DNA from: an uncultured bacterium
GTDB taxonomy: Bacteria; Patescibacteriota; Minisyncoccia; Moranbacterales; GWC2-37-73
Assembly (NCBI GenBank): GCA_903824515.1
Contig: CAIJXA010000126.1
Location: 1 to 17,233 of the forward strand
DNA length: 17,233 nucleotides
Reading direction: 5' to 3'
Position numbers and translations under genes: made by a program. The number at the start of each line of letters is the position of its first letter. Position 1 is the first letter of the stretch. This document shows, one piece after another, positions 1 through 6,440 of this stretch. The notes beneath the pieces were generated by a model that worked only from the letters and a program-made list of their open reading frames with translations, had not been told where the DNA came from and made no database searches.

Positions 1-89
1 CATTTTGCCAATTCGAAATTTTGAGCTTCAATTCCGCCGACAATCGGGGGATAGGTGTGGGAAATAAATAGTATTTTCAGCTTTTGCAT
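1..89 (-). CDS. Family-4-type glycosyltransferase, N-terminal fragment (runs off the window)
   Basis: Only the first 29 codons are present; the gene continues beyond base 1. The ATG is at 89-87 and the peptide begins MQKLKILFISHTYPPIVGG followed by IEAQNFELAK. A short beta strand followed by a Tyr-Pro-Pro...Gly-Gly-(Ile/Val)-Glu loop is the classic opening of GT-B fold, family-4 glycosyltransferases, where this glycine-rich loop contacts the acceptor and the donor phosphate. No clear Shine-Dalgarno site precedes the ATG, and a candidate promoter lies so close (98-126) that the mRNA would be almost leaderless. It lies downstream of, and codirectional with, other sugar-transfer genes, separated from them by a terminator at 139-169, so it is probably a separate unit. 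Donor, acceptor and linkage cannot be read from the fragment. Confidence 0.75.
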   Translation of the reverse strand, partial: MQKLKILFISHTYPPIVGGIEAQNFELAK

Positions 90-97
90 ATAGCTTT

Positions 98-126
98 ATA
101 GTAACTTAAAATCAAATTAATTTCAA
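98..126 (-). promoter_or_regulatory. Candidate sigma-70 promoter for the partial glycosyltransferase
   Basis: On the minus strand TTGAAA (126-121) is followed after exactly 17 bases by TACTAT (103-98). The -35 matches five of six consensus bases and the -10 four of six. The start point would fall a few bases before the ATG at 89, giving a very short leader, which fits the missing ribosome-binding site. AT-rich DNA produces such matches by chance, so this is tentative. Confidence 0.4.
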
Positions 127-138
127 CTTATTTTTTCA

Positions 139-169
139 AAAAAGATGCTTTATTTATAGGCATCTTTTT
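139..169 (-). terminator. Intrinsic terminator at the end of the minus-strand sugar gene run
   Basis: A perfect 10-bp stem (139-148 AAAAAGATGC pairing with 160-169 GCATCTTTTT) encloses an 11-base loop. Read on the minus strand the stem runs into a T tract, as expected for a rho-independent terminator of the genes between 331 and 2917. The A and T tracts on both sides mean it could work in both directions. Confidence 0.75.
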
Positions 170-200
170 AGCGTAAAATTGAGTTAAAGAATGTTTATTA

Positions 201-327
201 TCTATCGAGGCGAGTGTCCCGATGTGTATCGGGACTGATTCAATGGTGGCAGCAAAAGGTGATTTGCCTACGCAGCTTGCTGCGTGAGCCCAAGTGGGTT
301 CGGGACTTGCCCCGGGGTATTGATACC
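201..327. repeat. Cluster of short palindromes, GC-rich intergenic element
   Basis: This is the gene-free stretch between the terminator at 139-169 and the gene ending at 331. It holds at least five short inverted repeats: GTCCCGAT/ATCGGGAC (216-223 with 228-235), CGCAGC/GCTGCG (271-276 with 279-284), CAAGT/ACTTG (291-295 with 305-309), CCCCGGGG (310-317) and GGTAT/ATACC (316-320 with 323-327). It is clearly more GC-rich than its surroundings. No open reading frame is convincing. It resembles dispersed intergenic palindromic elements of the REP type or a structured RNA tail; the sequence does not decide between these. Confidence 0.5.
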
Positions 328-330
328 TAT

Positions 331-1311
331 TTATTTTTTGTATTTCTCTGACTTTAATAGATACATCTGTTCTTCTGTCAAATTACGATTTGATTTTATC
401 ATATCGGCAATCAGGGCAAAAACAAGAAATTGAATTCCAACCAGCAAAAGAGTGATACCAACCAGCAGAAAATTTCTGTGAGCAGTAATTTTGAAGTCAT
501 GAAAATATAAAAAAGCAAAATAAACAAAAAAGCCCATAGAAATAATAATCAAAAGTAAAGCCGGAATTCCAAAAAATTTCATGGGGCGCACGTCACGGAC
601 AGCTTTAATGATAATTTTAAAGCCATTATTAACAAACTTAAAAATTGATTTGGTTATTTTTGGTTGGCGACCCTTGAAATAAGTTACTTGAATTGGCACC
701 CATTTCAGTTTAAGATTTTTTCCAATTGCATCAATAATGGTTTCTTGAGTGTAGGTAAAATTAACGTTAGTAAGATTGAAGCGAAGAAGCGTCTCACGAT
801 TGTGAGCGCGAAATCCGCAAGTAAGATCTTCGGCCTTACAATTAAGAAAAAAGCTTACGACTGACGCTGCAAAACGATTTAAAAAACTTCGAATCCATGG
901 GATGTCTTTTGCCGTAAGGTGGCTAAATCTGTTTGCAATGACCATGTCAAAATTTCCTTCCAGGATTGGAGTTAAGAGTTTGGGGATGTCATTTGGATTA
1001 AATTGTCCATCAGCATCAATGTTAACCATCAAATCAGCTCCATTTTCAAGGCAGCTCTCCACCGCTCGCTTAAAAGAATAGGCGAGTTTTCGATTTGGTT
1101 TATAGGAAACGACAATATCTGCTCCGGCTGATTTTGCAACTGAGGCAGTTTTATCAGTTGAGCCATCATCTATGACTTGAATAAGTTTTTCTGTTATTAC
1201 CGAGCCAGTTTTTGAATAAAAATCTAAATTAAAACTTTCCTTGATTTTTGCTATTGTTGCTGAAATTTCATTTTCCTCGTTATATGCTGGAATATTTACA
1301 ATTAATTTCAT
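331..1311 (-). CDS. Membrane-anchored family-2 glycosyltransferase (polyprenyl-phosphate sugar synthase-like)
   Basis: 326 residues. The N-terminal GT-A domain shows the family-2 signature: IPAYNEE near residues 7-13, VIDDGSTD at 46-53 for nucleotide binding, and the metal-binding DAD at 99-101 inside NIDADGQFNP. After about residue 245 come two predicted membrane helices (about 246-270 and 280-303) and a charged tail. This layout is typical of DPM1/GtrB-like enzymes that move a sugar from a nucleotide donor to a polyprenyl phosphate at the inner membrane face, or of related enzymes working on lipid-linked glycans. The donor is not readable. The ATG at 1311 is the first good start and has no clear Shine-Dalgarno site. 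It is the last gene of a minus-strand run with the dehydrogenase at 1637-2917, which could supply an oxidised sugar to this or another transferase. Confidence 0.85.
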   Translation of the reverse strand: MKLIVNIPAYNEENEISATIAKIKESFNLDFYSKTGSVITEKLIQVIDDGSTDKTASVAKSAGADIVVSYKPNRKLAYSFKRAVESCLENGADLMVNIDADGQFNPNDIPKLLTPILEGNFDMVIANRFSHLTAKDIPWIRSFLNRFAASVVSFFLNCKAEDLTCGFRAHNRETLLRFNLTNVNFTYTQETIIDAIGKNLKLKWVPIQVTYFKGRQPKITKSIFKFVNNGFKIIIKAVRDVRPMKFFGIPALLLIIISMGFFVYFAFLYFHDFKITAHRNFLLVGITLLLVGIQFLVFALIADMIKSNRNLTEEQMYLLKSEKYKK

Positions 1312-1329
1312 ATTTCTGTAAATTAAAAT

Positions 1330-1560
1330 TTATCGTTTTTTGAAAATTAACCCCGAGTTGACACACCTGAGATTGCAATTTTCACTTTTTGTTCCTTTAT
1401 TGATAATATTTTTCGAACAATCATTAAAGATCTTTTGGCACTGGCTAGCGCTCTCATTGAAATAATTTGTATTCACTGCATAACCAAATAAGGGAAGCGC
1501 AAAGTATACTATTACAGCGACTCCGGCAAACCAAATTATAAACTTTAAAAAATGAAACAT
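1330..1560 (-). CDS. Small membrane-anchored four-cysteine protein, unknown function
   Basis: 76 residues from the ATG at 1560. Residues about 7-30 form one hydrophobic helix, followed by a polar, probably extracytoplasmic tail with four cysteines at 41, 48, 62 and 66 (spacing CX6C...CX3C) that could form two disulfides. No family is recognised. The same frame is open upstream to 1677, overlapping the end of the dehydrogenase gene; an alternative ATG lies at 1575 inside a heptamer repeat, and neither start has a visible ribosome-binding site. 1560 was chosen because it places the helix at the extreme N-terminus. It sits 18 bases before the glycosyltransferase at 1311, so cotranscription is likely. 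The hydrophobic-then-cysteine layout supports a real gene, but the short length leaves doubt. Confidence 0.5.
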   Translation of the reverse strand: MFHFLKFIIWFAGVAVIVYFALPLFGYAVNTNYFNESASQCQKIFNDCSKNIINKGTKSENCNLRCVNSGLIFKKR

Positions 1561-1565
1561 GAATT

Positions 1566-1593
1566 CATGGATCATGGAACATGGATCATGGAG
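1566..1593. repeat. Heptanucleotide tandem array, four copies of CATGGAN
   Basis: Four back-to-back 7-base units: CATGGAT, CATGGAA, CATGGAT, CATGGAG. Only the seventh base varies. On the minus strand every unit supplies an ATG; one, at 1575, is in frame with the small gene ending at 1330. The array lies just beyond the end of the dehydrogenase gene. Since 7 is not a multiple of 3, a copy-number change would shift any reading frame passing through. Confidence 0.85.
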
Positions 1594-1636
1594 CAAAAAA
1601 TCCAAACCCACATTGCATGTTATATGTTTTAAAATC

Positions 1637-2917
1637 TCAGCGCCCAATCCCTTTATACAGTATACCATTGTTTTCAATTTCGAGTTTGTCTAGACAGTTT
1701 TTTCCATCGACAATAATTTTGACATCGTGTTTTTTGAACAAAGTGGGTTCAATTGCCTGGAATTGTGCGTGATCAGTTGCAATAATTATGGCCGTTGATT
1801 TTTCCAAGAGATCTTCAAGACTTTTTTCACTTGATTTGTCTGGGGTGTGAGGATCAAAAGTAATGACATTGGCCCCGTGTTTTTTCAGGTGTTTGATAAT
1901 TTGAAAAGAAGGAGACTCTCGCAAATCAGCAACATTGGCTTTGTAAGAAATCCCTAAAAGTCCCACAGTTGTTCCATTGAGGGGCAATTTTATAGTGTTC
2001 AGGGCATCCTGCATCAATTCCACTGTATATTCAGGCATTGAATTGTTAATCTTGCGCGCAATTTTCAGAAACTCATGATCAAAACCTGAGGCCTTGGCTC
2101 GTTCAATCAAATAATATGGGTCAACAGGGATACAATGTCCGCCAACTCCACAACTTGGCCAATGAGCCATGAAGGCATAGGGTTTTGTCGAAGCCCCCTT
2201 GATTACGTTGGTAATGTTGATGCCGAGTCTGTCAAAGGATTTGGCAAGTTCATTTACAAAGGCAATATTGATGTCACGAAAAGAATTTTCCACAATTTTG
2301 ACCGCCTCAGCTTCGCGAATTGTTTCCATTGGCATTATTTTTGCATCAATAATATCCTCATAAAATTCAACTGCCCGAGCTAGGCCTTTTTTTGTGAAAG
2401 AGCCAACAACCCGAGGGATATTTGTCACGTTCCAAATGGGATCGCCAGGATTGATGCGTTCAGGTGAGTGGGCAAGTTCATAATCTTTGCCAACAATAAA
2501 CCCTGCCTTGGCGAAAATAGGTTCAACGATTTCTTCGCAAACTCCAGGATTGATCGTAGATTCGATCACAACCAATTGCCCAAGCTTTAGGTTTGCGGCA
2601 ATTGTTGCGGCAGCGGTTTTGACTGGTTCTAAATCAGGCATATACATTTCATCAATTGGAGTTGGAACGCAGACAATCACAATATCTGCTTGTTTAATAG
2701 CACTAGGATCATTGGTTGCAACCAGTTTTACCTTTGGAAGGTTTGTTTCCAAAAATTCTTCTTTGATGGGACTTTTACCACTATTGATAAGTTCATTTTT
2801 TTGCGTGTCATTTTCAAGGCCCAAAACAGTATATCCTTTTAGCGCACTTTGAACAGCCAAGGGCAGACCAACATAACCAAGACCTATAATACAAACGGAT
2901 TGTTTTGATACATTCAT
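1637..2917 (-). CDS. UDP-sugar 6-dehydrogenase (UDP-glucose / UDP-HexNAc dehydrogenase family)
   Basis: 426 residues, normal family length. It oxidises C6 of a nucleotide sugar to the uronic acid in two NAD-dependent steps in the cytoplasm, supplying an acidic sugar for surface polysaccharide. Visible features: N-terminal Rossmann motif GLGYVGLP at 12-19; VPTP at 84-87; IESTINPG at 118-125; SPERINPGD at 151-159; the helix with ENSFRDINIAFVNELAK at 210-226; and the active-site loop CGVGGHCIPVDPYYL, with the catalytic Cys at 262. The C-terminal NAD/UDP domain contains GISYKANVADLRESPS. SPERINPGD and HCIPVDP resemble the WbpA/WecC/TviB branch acting on UDP-N-acetylhexosamines more than classical UDP-glucose dehydrogenase, but the substrate is inference. 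It heads the minus-strand run; no convincing promoter was found before 2917, apart from a TATACT at 2932-2927 with a poor -35. Confidence 0.92.
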   Translation of the reverse strand: MNVSKQSVCIIGLGYVGLPLAVQSALKGYTVLGLENDTQKNELINSGKSPIKEEFLETNLPKVKLVATNDPSAIKQADIVIVCVPTPIDEMYMPDLEPVKTAAATIAANLKLGQLVVIESTINPGVCEEIVEPIFAKAGFIVGKDYELAHSPERINPGDPIWNVTNIPRVVGSFTKKGLARAVEFYEDIIDAKIMPMETIREAEAVKIVENSFRDINIAFVNELAKSFDRLGINITNVIKGASTKPYAFMAHWPSCGVGGHCIPVDPYYLIERAKASGFDHEFLKIARKINNSMPEYTVELMQDALNTIKLPLNGTTVGLLGISYKANVADLRESPSFQIIKHLKKHGANVITFDPHTPDKSSEKSLEDLLEKSTAIIIATDHAQFQAIEPTLFKKHDVKIIVDGKNCLDKLEIENNGILYKGIGR

Positions 2918-2987
2918 AGAGATAATAGTATAAAATCTTAAGAAGAATACTAGGTAATTTTACTTCATTTTAATGAATTGCACAAGC

Positions 2988-3015
2988 TAGTGTTAATATT
3001 AGTGTTAATATTAAC
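2988..3015. repeat. Tandem 12-bp repeat with palindrome between divergent genes
   Basis: The 12-mer TAGTGTTAATAT occurs twice in a row (2988-2999 and 3000-3011). The second copy runs into the perfect palindrome GTTAATATTAAC (3004-3015). It lies between the dehydrogenase start (2917) and the plus-strand promoter at 3099, so it could be an operator, although AT-rich palindromes also arise by chance. Confidence 0.5.
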
Positions 3016-3098
3016 TGCTCTGTTGAGGCCAAATAGGATAATTGAATTGTTAGTAGTTAAGCTGTTTAGATAAATTGAATTAATCAAAAATGAAAGCC

Positions 3099-3127
3099 TT
3101 GACAAAAAGATTGTTTAGTGATATGAT
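3099..3127 (+). promoter_or_regulatory. Strong sigma-70 promoter of the 41-residue peptide gene
   Basis: TTGACA (3099-3104, perfect -35), a 17-base spacer and TATGAT (3122-3127, five of six) form a near-consensus promoter. Transcription should start near 3134, leaving a leader of about 22 bases before the ATG at 3156. Just after the -10, GCTTA (3128-3132) and TAAGC (3143-3147) form an inverted repeat around GTTAAC, a possible operator or leader hairpin. Confidence 0.8.
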
Positions 3128-3155
3128 GCTTAGTTAACTTATTAAGCTCATATCT

Positions 3156-3281
3156 ATGGAAAAAATGCCAAAAAGTGAGATTGCGGTGTATCTTATCGTT
3201 CCAGCCACGATGCTAATCATGACGGCTGTGATTGCATATTGTATGCTGGCATTTTCACTGAATATTTTGAAAAATATCTAA
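3156..3281 (+). CDS. 41-residue single-span membrane peptide, unknown function
   Basis: ATG at 3156, TAA at 3279-3281. The peptide has a charged N-terminus (MEKMPKSE), an uninterrupted hydrophobic segment of about 25 residues (about 9-35, including IVPATMLIMTAVIAYCMLAF) and a short basic end (LKNI). This is the layout of a single-span membrane miniprotein. No family is recognised. The main support for a real gene is context: it sits exactly between a near-consensus promoter (3099-3127) and a strong terminator (3299-3333), forming a one-gene unit. No Shine-Dalgarno site is visible before the ATG, in keeping with several neighbours. It is unlikely to be a toxin with a classical antisense partner, as no antisense promoter was noticed. 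The transcript could instead be a small RNA with a fortuitous frame, but the clean hydrophobic profile favours a peptide. Confidence 0.6.
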   Translation: MEKMPKSEIAVYLIVPATMLIMTAVIAYCMLAFSLNILKNI

Positions 3282-3298
3282 AACATAAAAAGGTTCAT

Positions 3299-3333
3299 AA
3301 AACACCAGTTGATTTAAATCAGCTGGTGTTTTT
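3299..3333 (+). terminator. Strong intrinsic terminator of the peptide unit
   Basis: A long stem (3299-3313 with 3318-3332, one G-U wobble at 3309/3322) around a TTAA loop, followed by further T-rich sequence to 3340. The core arms are ACACCAG and CTGGTGT. It isolates the peptide gene from the glycosyltransferase at 3421. Confidence 0.85.
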
Positions 3334-3351
3334 ATATTTTTAATTTTAGGG

Positions 3352-3357
3352 TATAAT
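3352..3357 (+). promoter_or_regulatory. Candidate -10 element for the glycosyltransferase at 3421
   Basis: A perfect TATAAT lies about 64 bases before the ATG at 3421, right after the terminator of the peptide unit, where a new promoter is needed. No good -35 lies at the right distance; the position falls in the terminator's T tract. Tentative. Confidence 0.35.
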
Positions 3358-3420
3358 GTAAATATGGTATAAACCTATAATATAATTAAAGTATTGAGTC
3401 AAATCTTTAAACAAAAACGT

Positions 3421-4617
3421 ATGCTAAAAATTGGAATTGATGTTTCATTTTTGAGAAAGCAGGATACTGGCATAGGACAGGTAACTGTTAATTTCCTAAA
3501 CAAATTAATAGAATTTCCAATTTCAAGTTTCCAACTCCCAAACAAAGAAAAGATTGAATTTTTTTTGTATCTCGAAAAAGATGTGAAGTTGAAGCTGCCG
3601 AAAAATACAGCTGCCTCGGCAATTAAATTCCACAAACGAGTTTTTTTGCCGCTTTATAAAAGAGACGATTTGATTCGAAAGATTTGGTGGGAAAAATATT
3701 TGTTGCCGAAAAAAGTTAAGCAAGATGGTTGCGACGTTTTTTTGAGTCTTTATCAATCAACCACGATTTTGCCCAAAAAAGTCAAGCATATCATGCTAGT
3801 GCATGACATTATCCCGAAGCTTTTTCCTGAGTATCTCAATAATTTTCGCAAAAAACTTTATCAAGAATTGGTTGAAGATGCAATTAGGGCTGCTGCGAAA
3901 ATTGTCACAGTTTCTCATCGAAGTGAAAAAGACCTAATTCAACATTTAGGAATTGATCCAAAGAAAATAACCGTTTCCTATATAGATGTAGCTGAAATTT
4001 ATAAGAAAAAAGTTAGTCAAGCGGAAAATGCAAGAGTTTTGAAAAGATATAAACTTGAGGCCGGTTATATTTATAGTGGTGGCGGTTTGGAAGTTCGAAA
4101 AAACATTGAGAGTGTTGTTCGAGCTTACAAGCTATTGCTTGAAAAAAGTTCTGCGGATAAAAAGATTCCGAAGTTAGTAATTTCAGGCCGACTATTGCCT
4201 CAACTTGCTCCATTGGTAACTGATATTGAAAAATTGGTTAGCCAGCTTGATTTAAAAAAACAGGTGGTTGTATTAGGCTGGGTGCCCCAGGCGGATCTGC
4301 CAGCTCTTTATAATAGTGCTTCACTTTTTGTGTACCCATCGCTATATGAAGGTTTTGGGCTGCCGATACTTGAGGCCATGAGTCAAGCCACAGCTGTTAT
4401 TACAGCGAAAACATCTTCATTGCCAGAAGTTGGCAGTGATAGTGTACTTTATTGCAATCCTGGTGATATTGAAGATATCGCTATGGTGATGAAAAATGTT
4501 CTCAGCAATAGTCATTTGAAAATTGCCTTGTCGCTGAAAGGCAAGGAGCGTGCAGCGCACTTCTCCTGGAAGAAATTTACGCAAAAAATGATTAATATTA
4601 TCGGAGAAATTAAATAG
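3421..4617 (+). CDS. Family-4 (GT-B) glycosyltransferase
   Basis: 398 residues from the ATG at 3421. The frame is open nine codons further to a TTG at 3394, but MLKIGIDVSFLR is the natural N-terminus of this family. The N-terminal domain has a TGIGQVTVNFL loop; the C-terminal donor-binding domain holds GGLEVRKNIESV, LGWVPQADLPALYNSA and SLYEGFGLPILEAMSQ with the EX7E pair at Glu310 and Glu318. Such enzymes are retaining transferases, often adding mannose or a similar hexose from GDP or UDP donors to a lipid-linked glycan at the cytoplasmic membrane face. It opens the plus-strand block leading into two polymerase-type proteins. A degenerate heptamer array (3513-3540) is embedded at about residues 31-40, in the variable N-terminal domain. 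The sequence is related to the second family-4 enzyme at 8536 but clearly divergent. Confidence 0.88.
   Translation: MLKIGIDVSFLRKQDTGIGQVTVNFLNKLIEFPISSFQLPNKEKIEFFLYLEKDVKLKLPKNTAASAIKFHKRVFLPLYKRDDLIRKIWWEKYLLPKKVKQDGCDVFLSLYQSTTILPKKVKHIMLVHDIIPKLFPEYLNNFRKKLYQELVEDAIRAAAKIVTVSHRSEKDLIQHLGIDPKKITVSYIDVAEIYKKKVSQAENARVLKRYKLEAGYIYSGGGLEVRKNIESVVRAYKLLLEKSSADKKIPKLVISGRLLPQLAPLVTDIEKLVSQLDLKKQVVVLGWVPQADLPALYNSASLFVYPSLYEGFGLPILEAMSQATAVITAKTSSLPEVGSDSVLYCNPGDIEDIAMVMKNVLSNSHLKIALSLKGKERAAHFSWKKFTQKMINIIGEIK
3513..3540. repeat. Degenerate heptamer tandem array inside a glycosyltransferase gene
   Basis: Four consecutive 7-base units: ATTTCCA, ATTTCAA, GTTTCCA, ACTCCCA (consensus about RTTTCCA). 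The array is in the coding region of the gene at 3421 and encodes part of EFPISSFQLPNKE. 28 bases is not a multiple of 3, so acquiring it would need compensation or flanking change to stay in frame. The last copy is poorly conserved. Confidence 0.55.
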
Positions 4618-4706
4618 AACTTATCGGAAAATAAGTATAAGATATTTAATATATAATTATATTTTCTTTTCCGCAAAGATTTTTGTAGTCAAAAATTCGT
4701 GGCTGT

Positions 4707-4726
4707 CCAGTCCGCAAGCTGGCGGA
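4707..4726. repeat. Short GC-rich palindrome in an AT-rich gap
   Basis: TCCGC (4711-4715) pairs with GCGGA (4722-4726); an alternative pairing uses CCAG (4707-4710) with CTGG (4719-4722). It stands out by base composition in the gap between the genes ending at 4617 and starting at 4784. It looks like a fragment of a dispersed intergenic palindrome. No T tract follows, so it is not an obvious terminator. A weaker AT-rich hairpin (ACTTAT with ATAAGT, about 4620-4637) also lies in this gap. Confidence 0.45.
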
Positions 4727-4772
4727 TTAGCAACATGCTAAATTGCTTTGCTTATCAATTGATTGACTTATT

Positions 4773-4776
4773 AGGA
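4773..4776 (+). promoter_or_regulatory. Ribosome-binding site AGGA supporting the start at 4784
   Basis: AGGA is placed seven bases before the ATG at 4784. It is one of the few recognisable Shine-Dalgarno matches in the window and supports that start. Confidence 0.6.
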
Positions 4777-4783
4777 TAAAAAT

Positions 4784-6436
4784 ATGGAGATATACTTCGA
4801 AAAGTTATTTGACCAACTTTCCAAAAATACAATCAAGTTGTATCTTATTTTGGCTAATGTGACTTTGACGGTTTTCGCGATTTGGTTTTTCAACGTGGGA
4901 CTTTTGCCGTTTAAAAGCGGAGGGGACTTTATATTTTTTGTAATTTTAATTTTGGTTTTTGCAATATATCGCCCTGGCTGGGCATTCGTTCTTTTTATTG
5001 GCTTGCTGGCTTTGGAAAACATCAATCTGGCACCAGCCGGTTTGGGCCTGGCTGTGAGACCCTATCAATTGCTGGGAGCGTTGACTTTGTTGGCAGTGGC
5101 GGTGCAATTTTTGGCTGGCAGAAAAGTCGTAACGCTGCCGAAAATGCGATGGTATGACGGTCTGCCAATTGTTTTTGCGTTGGGCGGATTTGTCAGCGCT
5201 TTGGCTGCTAGTAACAAAGGCAGCAGTTTGAAACAGGCAATCGTCGCAGCTTCATTTGTGGCTTTGTATTTTCTGGTGCGCCTTTATATTCAATCATTGG
5301 ACGACCTGAAAAGAATTACGCCTTTCTTTTTGAGCAGTGGCTGCGTAGTTGCAGTTTATGCGATTTGGCAAAATGCTCGCTTTGCTTTTGGCAAAACTTC
5401 TTTCGAGGTGATGGCAGGCAGACCCAATGGAACCTTCACTGAACCAGACTGGCTAGGAATCTATTTGGTATTTTTATTTTCGATAATTTTAACGATTATC
5501 TATTATCAAAACAAAAAAAACAAATCAAACAGAATTTTGCTAGTTACTAGTTACTTGTTACTGATTACTATTTTGGTTGCCTTGATTTTAACTGTGAGTC
5601 GCAGTGCTTGGTTGGGGGCATTTTTGATTGTTTTGGGATTTTTGAAAATAAACTTGCTTTATAGTGAAAAGATTGTTCAAGGCGCGTTGAAAAAGACAAA
5701 ATTTTGGGAGGGAATTTTGCAGGTAATTAAGCGACCGTGGAATTGGAAACAATTTTTAGTTGCATTAAAGAATATTTTAATCGTTGGGGCGGTTAGTCTT
5801 GGAATTGTTTTTATTTTCAGACTCACGAATTTTCAATTGGCTAGTCGGGCGCAATCAACAAATGGTATGCAGAAAATTACCATTGCTTGCAACAGCCCAG
5901 TTTTGTTTGTCAATGATAAAATAGGGAGCCTCTCTGATCTTGCTCAGCACAATTGTTGGCATATTAATTTGGAAGAAATAGTGGGGCAAAAAGCTGAGGG
6001 AAAGTTCATTCAAGAAGTTTATCGACCTGATCCCAATGTGGGAATTCGCGCCAAGATTTATGGCGTGGCTTTCGAGCAAATCAAACAGCATCCGCTCTTG
6101 GGAATTGGCTGGGGAAGCATTTCAAATATCCTAGGAACAGATGAAAGAGGTTCAGGGCTCAATGCAAGCAATATCTTTTTGGAAATTTGGTTGGGTAGTG
6201 GTCTGCTGGGATTTTTGTCCTTTGTGATTTTGCTGGGATATATTTTTGTCAGTTCTTGCGGCAGGTTCGTTGCAACAAATGGCAGCGATGTGGCGGCCAC
6301 TTTCATTTTGCTCGGTTTGTTTGCAATCTTTGTGCCTAATCTTTTTAATTCTGGGATATTTCTGGGATTTGTCTGGGTCTTTTTGGCTATTGCCGTTGGT
6401 TTGTCGGGAAAGAAAAAGGCGATGCAGGTTTTGTAA
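4784..6436 (+). CDS. O-antigen ligase/polymerase-type membrane protein (Wzy_C domain), first of two
   Basis: 550 residues with about ten or more predicted membrane segments. The Wzy_C core is recognisable: GRPNGTFTEPDWLGIYLVFL (about 212-231), SRSAWLGAF at 272-280 at a helix start, a large soluble loop at about 350-420, and a C-terminal block with HPLLGIGWGS (436-445) and NASNIFLEIWLGSGLLGFLS (460-479). Members join lipid-linked oligosaccharides to lipid A, to proteins or into longer polymers on the outer face of the membrane. Without an LPS context, polymerase or glycan ligase is as likely as O-antigen ligase. It has a clear AGGA ribosome-binding site. The stop at 6436 lies only four bases before the next gene of the same family, so the two are probably translated from one message. 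A heptamer array (5543-5570) encodes part of the hydrophobic segment just before SRSAWL. Confidence 0.85.
   Translation: MEIYFEKLFDQLSKNTIKLYLILANVTLTVFAIWFFNVGLLPFKSGGDFIFFVILILVFAIYRPGWAFVLFIGLLALENINLAPAGLGLAVRPYQLLGALTLLAVAVQFLAGRKVVTLPKMRWYDGLPIVFALGGFVSALAASNKGSSLKQAIVAASFVALYFLVRLYIQSLDDLKRITPFFLSSGCVVAVYAIWQNARFAFGKTSFEVMAGRPNGTFTEPDWLGIYLVFLFSIILTIIYYQNKKNKSNRILLVTSYLLLITILVALILTVSRSAWLGAFLIVLGFLKINLLYSEKIVQGALKKTKFWEGILQVIKRPWNWKQFLVALKNILIVGAVSLGIVFIFRLTNFQLASRAQSTNGMQKITIACNSPVLFVNDKIGSLSDLAQHNCWHINLEEIVGQKAEGKFIQEVYRPDPNVGIRAKIYGVAFEQIKQHPLLGIGWGSISNILGTDERGSGLNASNIFLEIWLGSGLLGFLSFVILLGYIFVSSCGRFVATNGSDVAATFILLGLFAIFVPNLFNSGIFLGFVWVFLAIAVGLSGKKKAMQVL
5543..5570. repeat. Heptanucleotide tandem array inside the first polymerase-type gene
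   Basis: Four consecutive 7-base units: GTTACTA, GTTACTT, GTTACTG, ATTACTA. As in the array at 1566-1593, mainly the seventh base varies. It encodes part of LLVTSYLLLITILVA, a membrane helix of the gene at 4784, so the repeat is read as acceptable hydrophobic sequence. Confidence 0.75.
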
Positions 6437-6440
6437 TGTA

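Noticed and set aside
241..330. tRNA-like look of the GC-rich hairpins with GGGTTCGGG
   Set aside because: The stems do not assemble into acceptor, D, anticodon and T arms with correct spacing on either strand, and no CCA-adjacent acceptor stem is present.
6246..6440. Extension of the second polymerase-type gene to an upstream start at 6246
   Set aside because: It would overlap the end of the first polymerase gene by 190 bases, and the translated extension is Cys-rich and unlike the family; the ATG at 6441 gives a normal membrane N-terminus.
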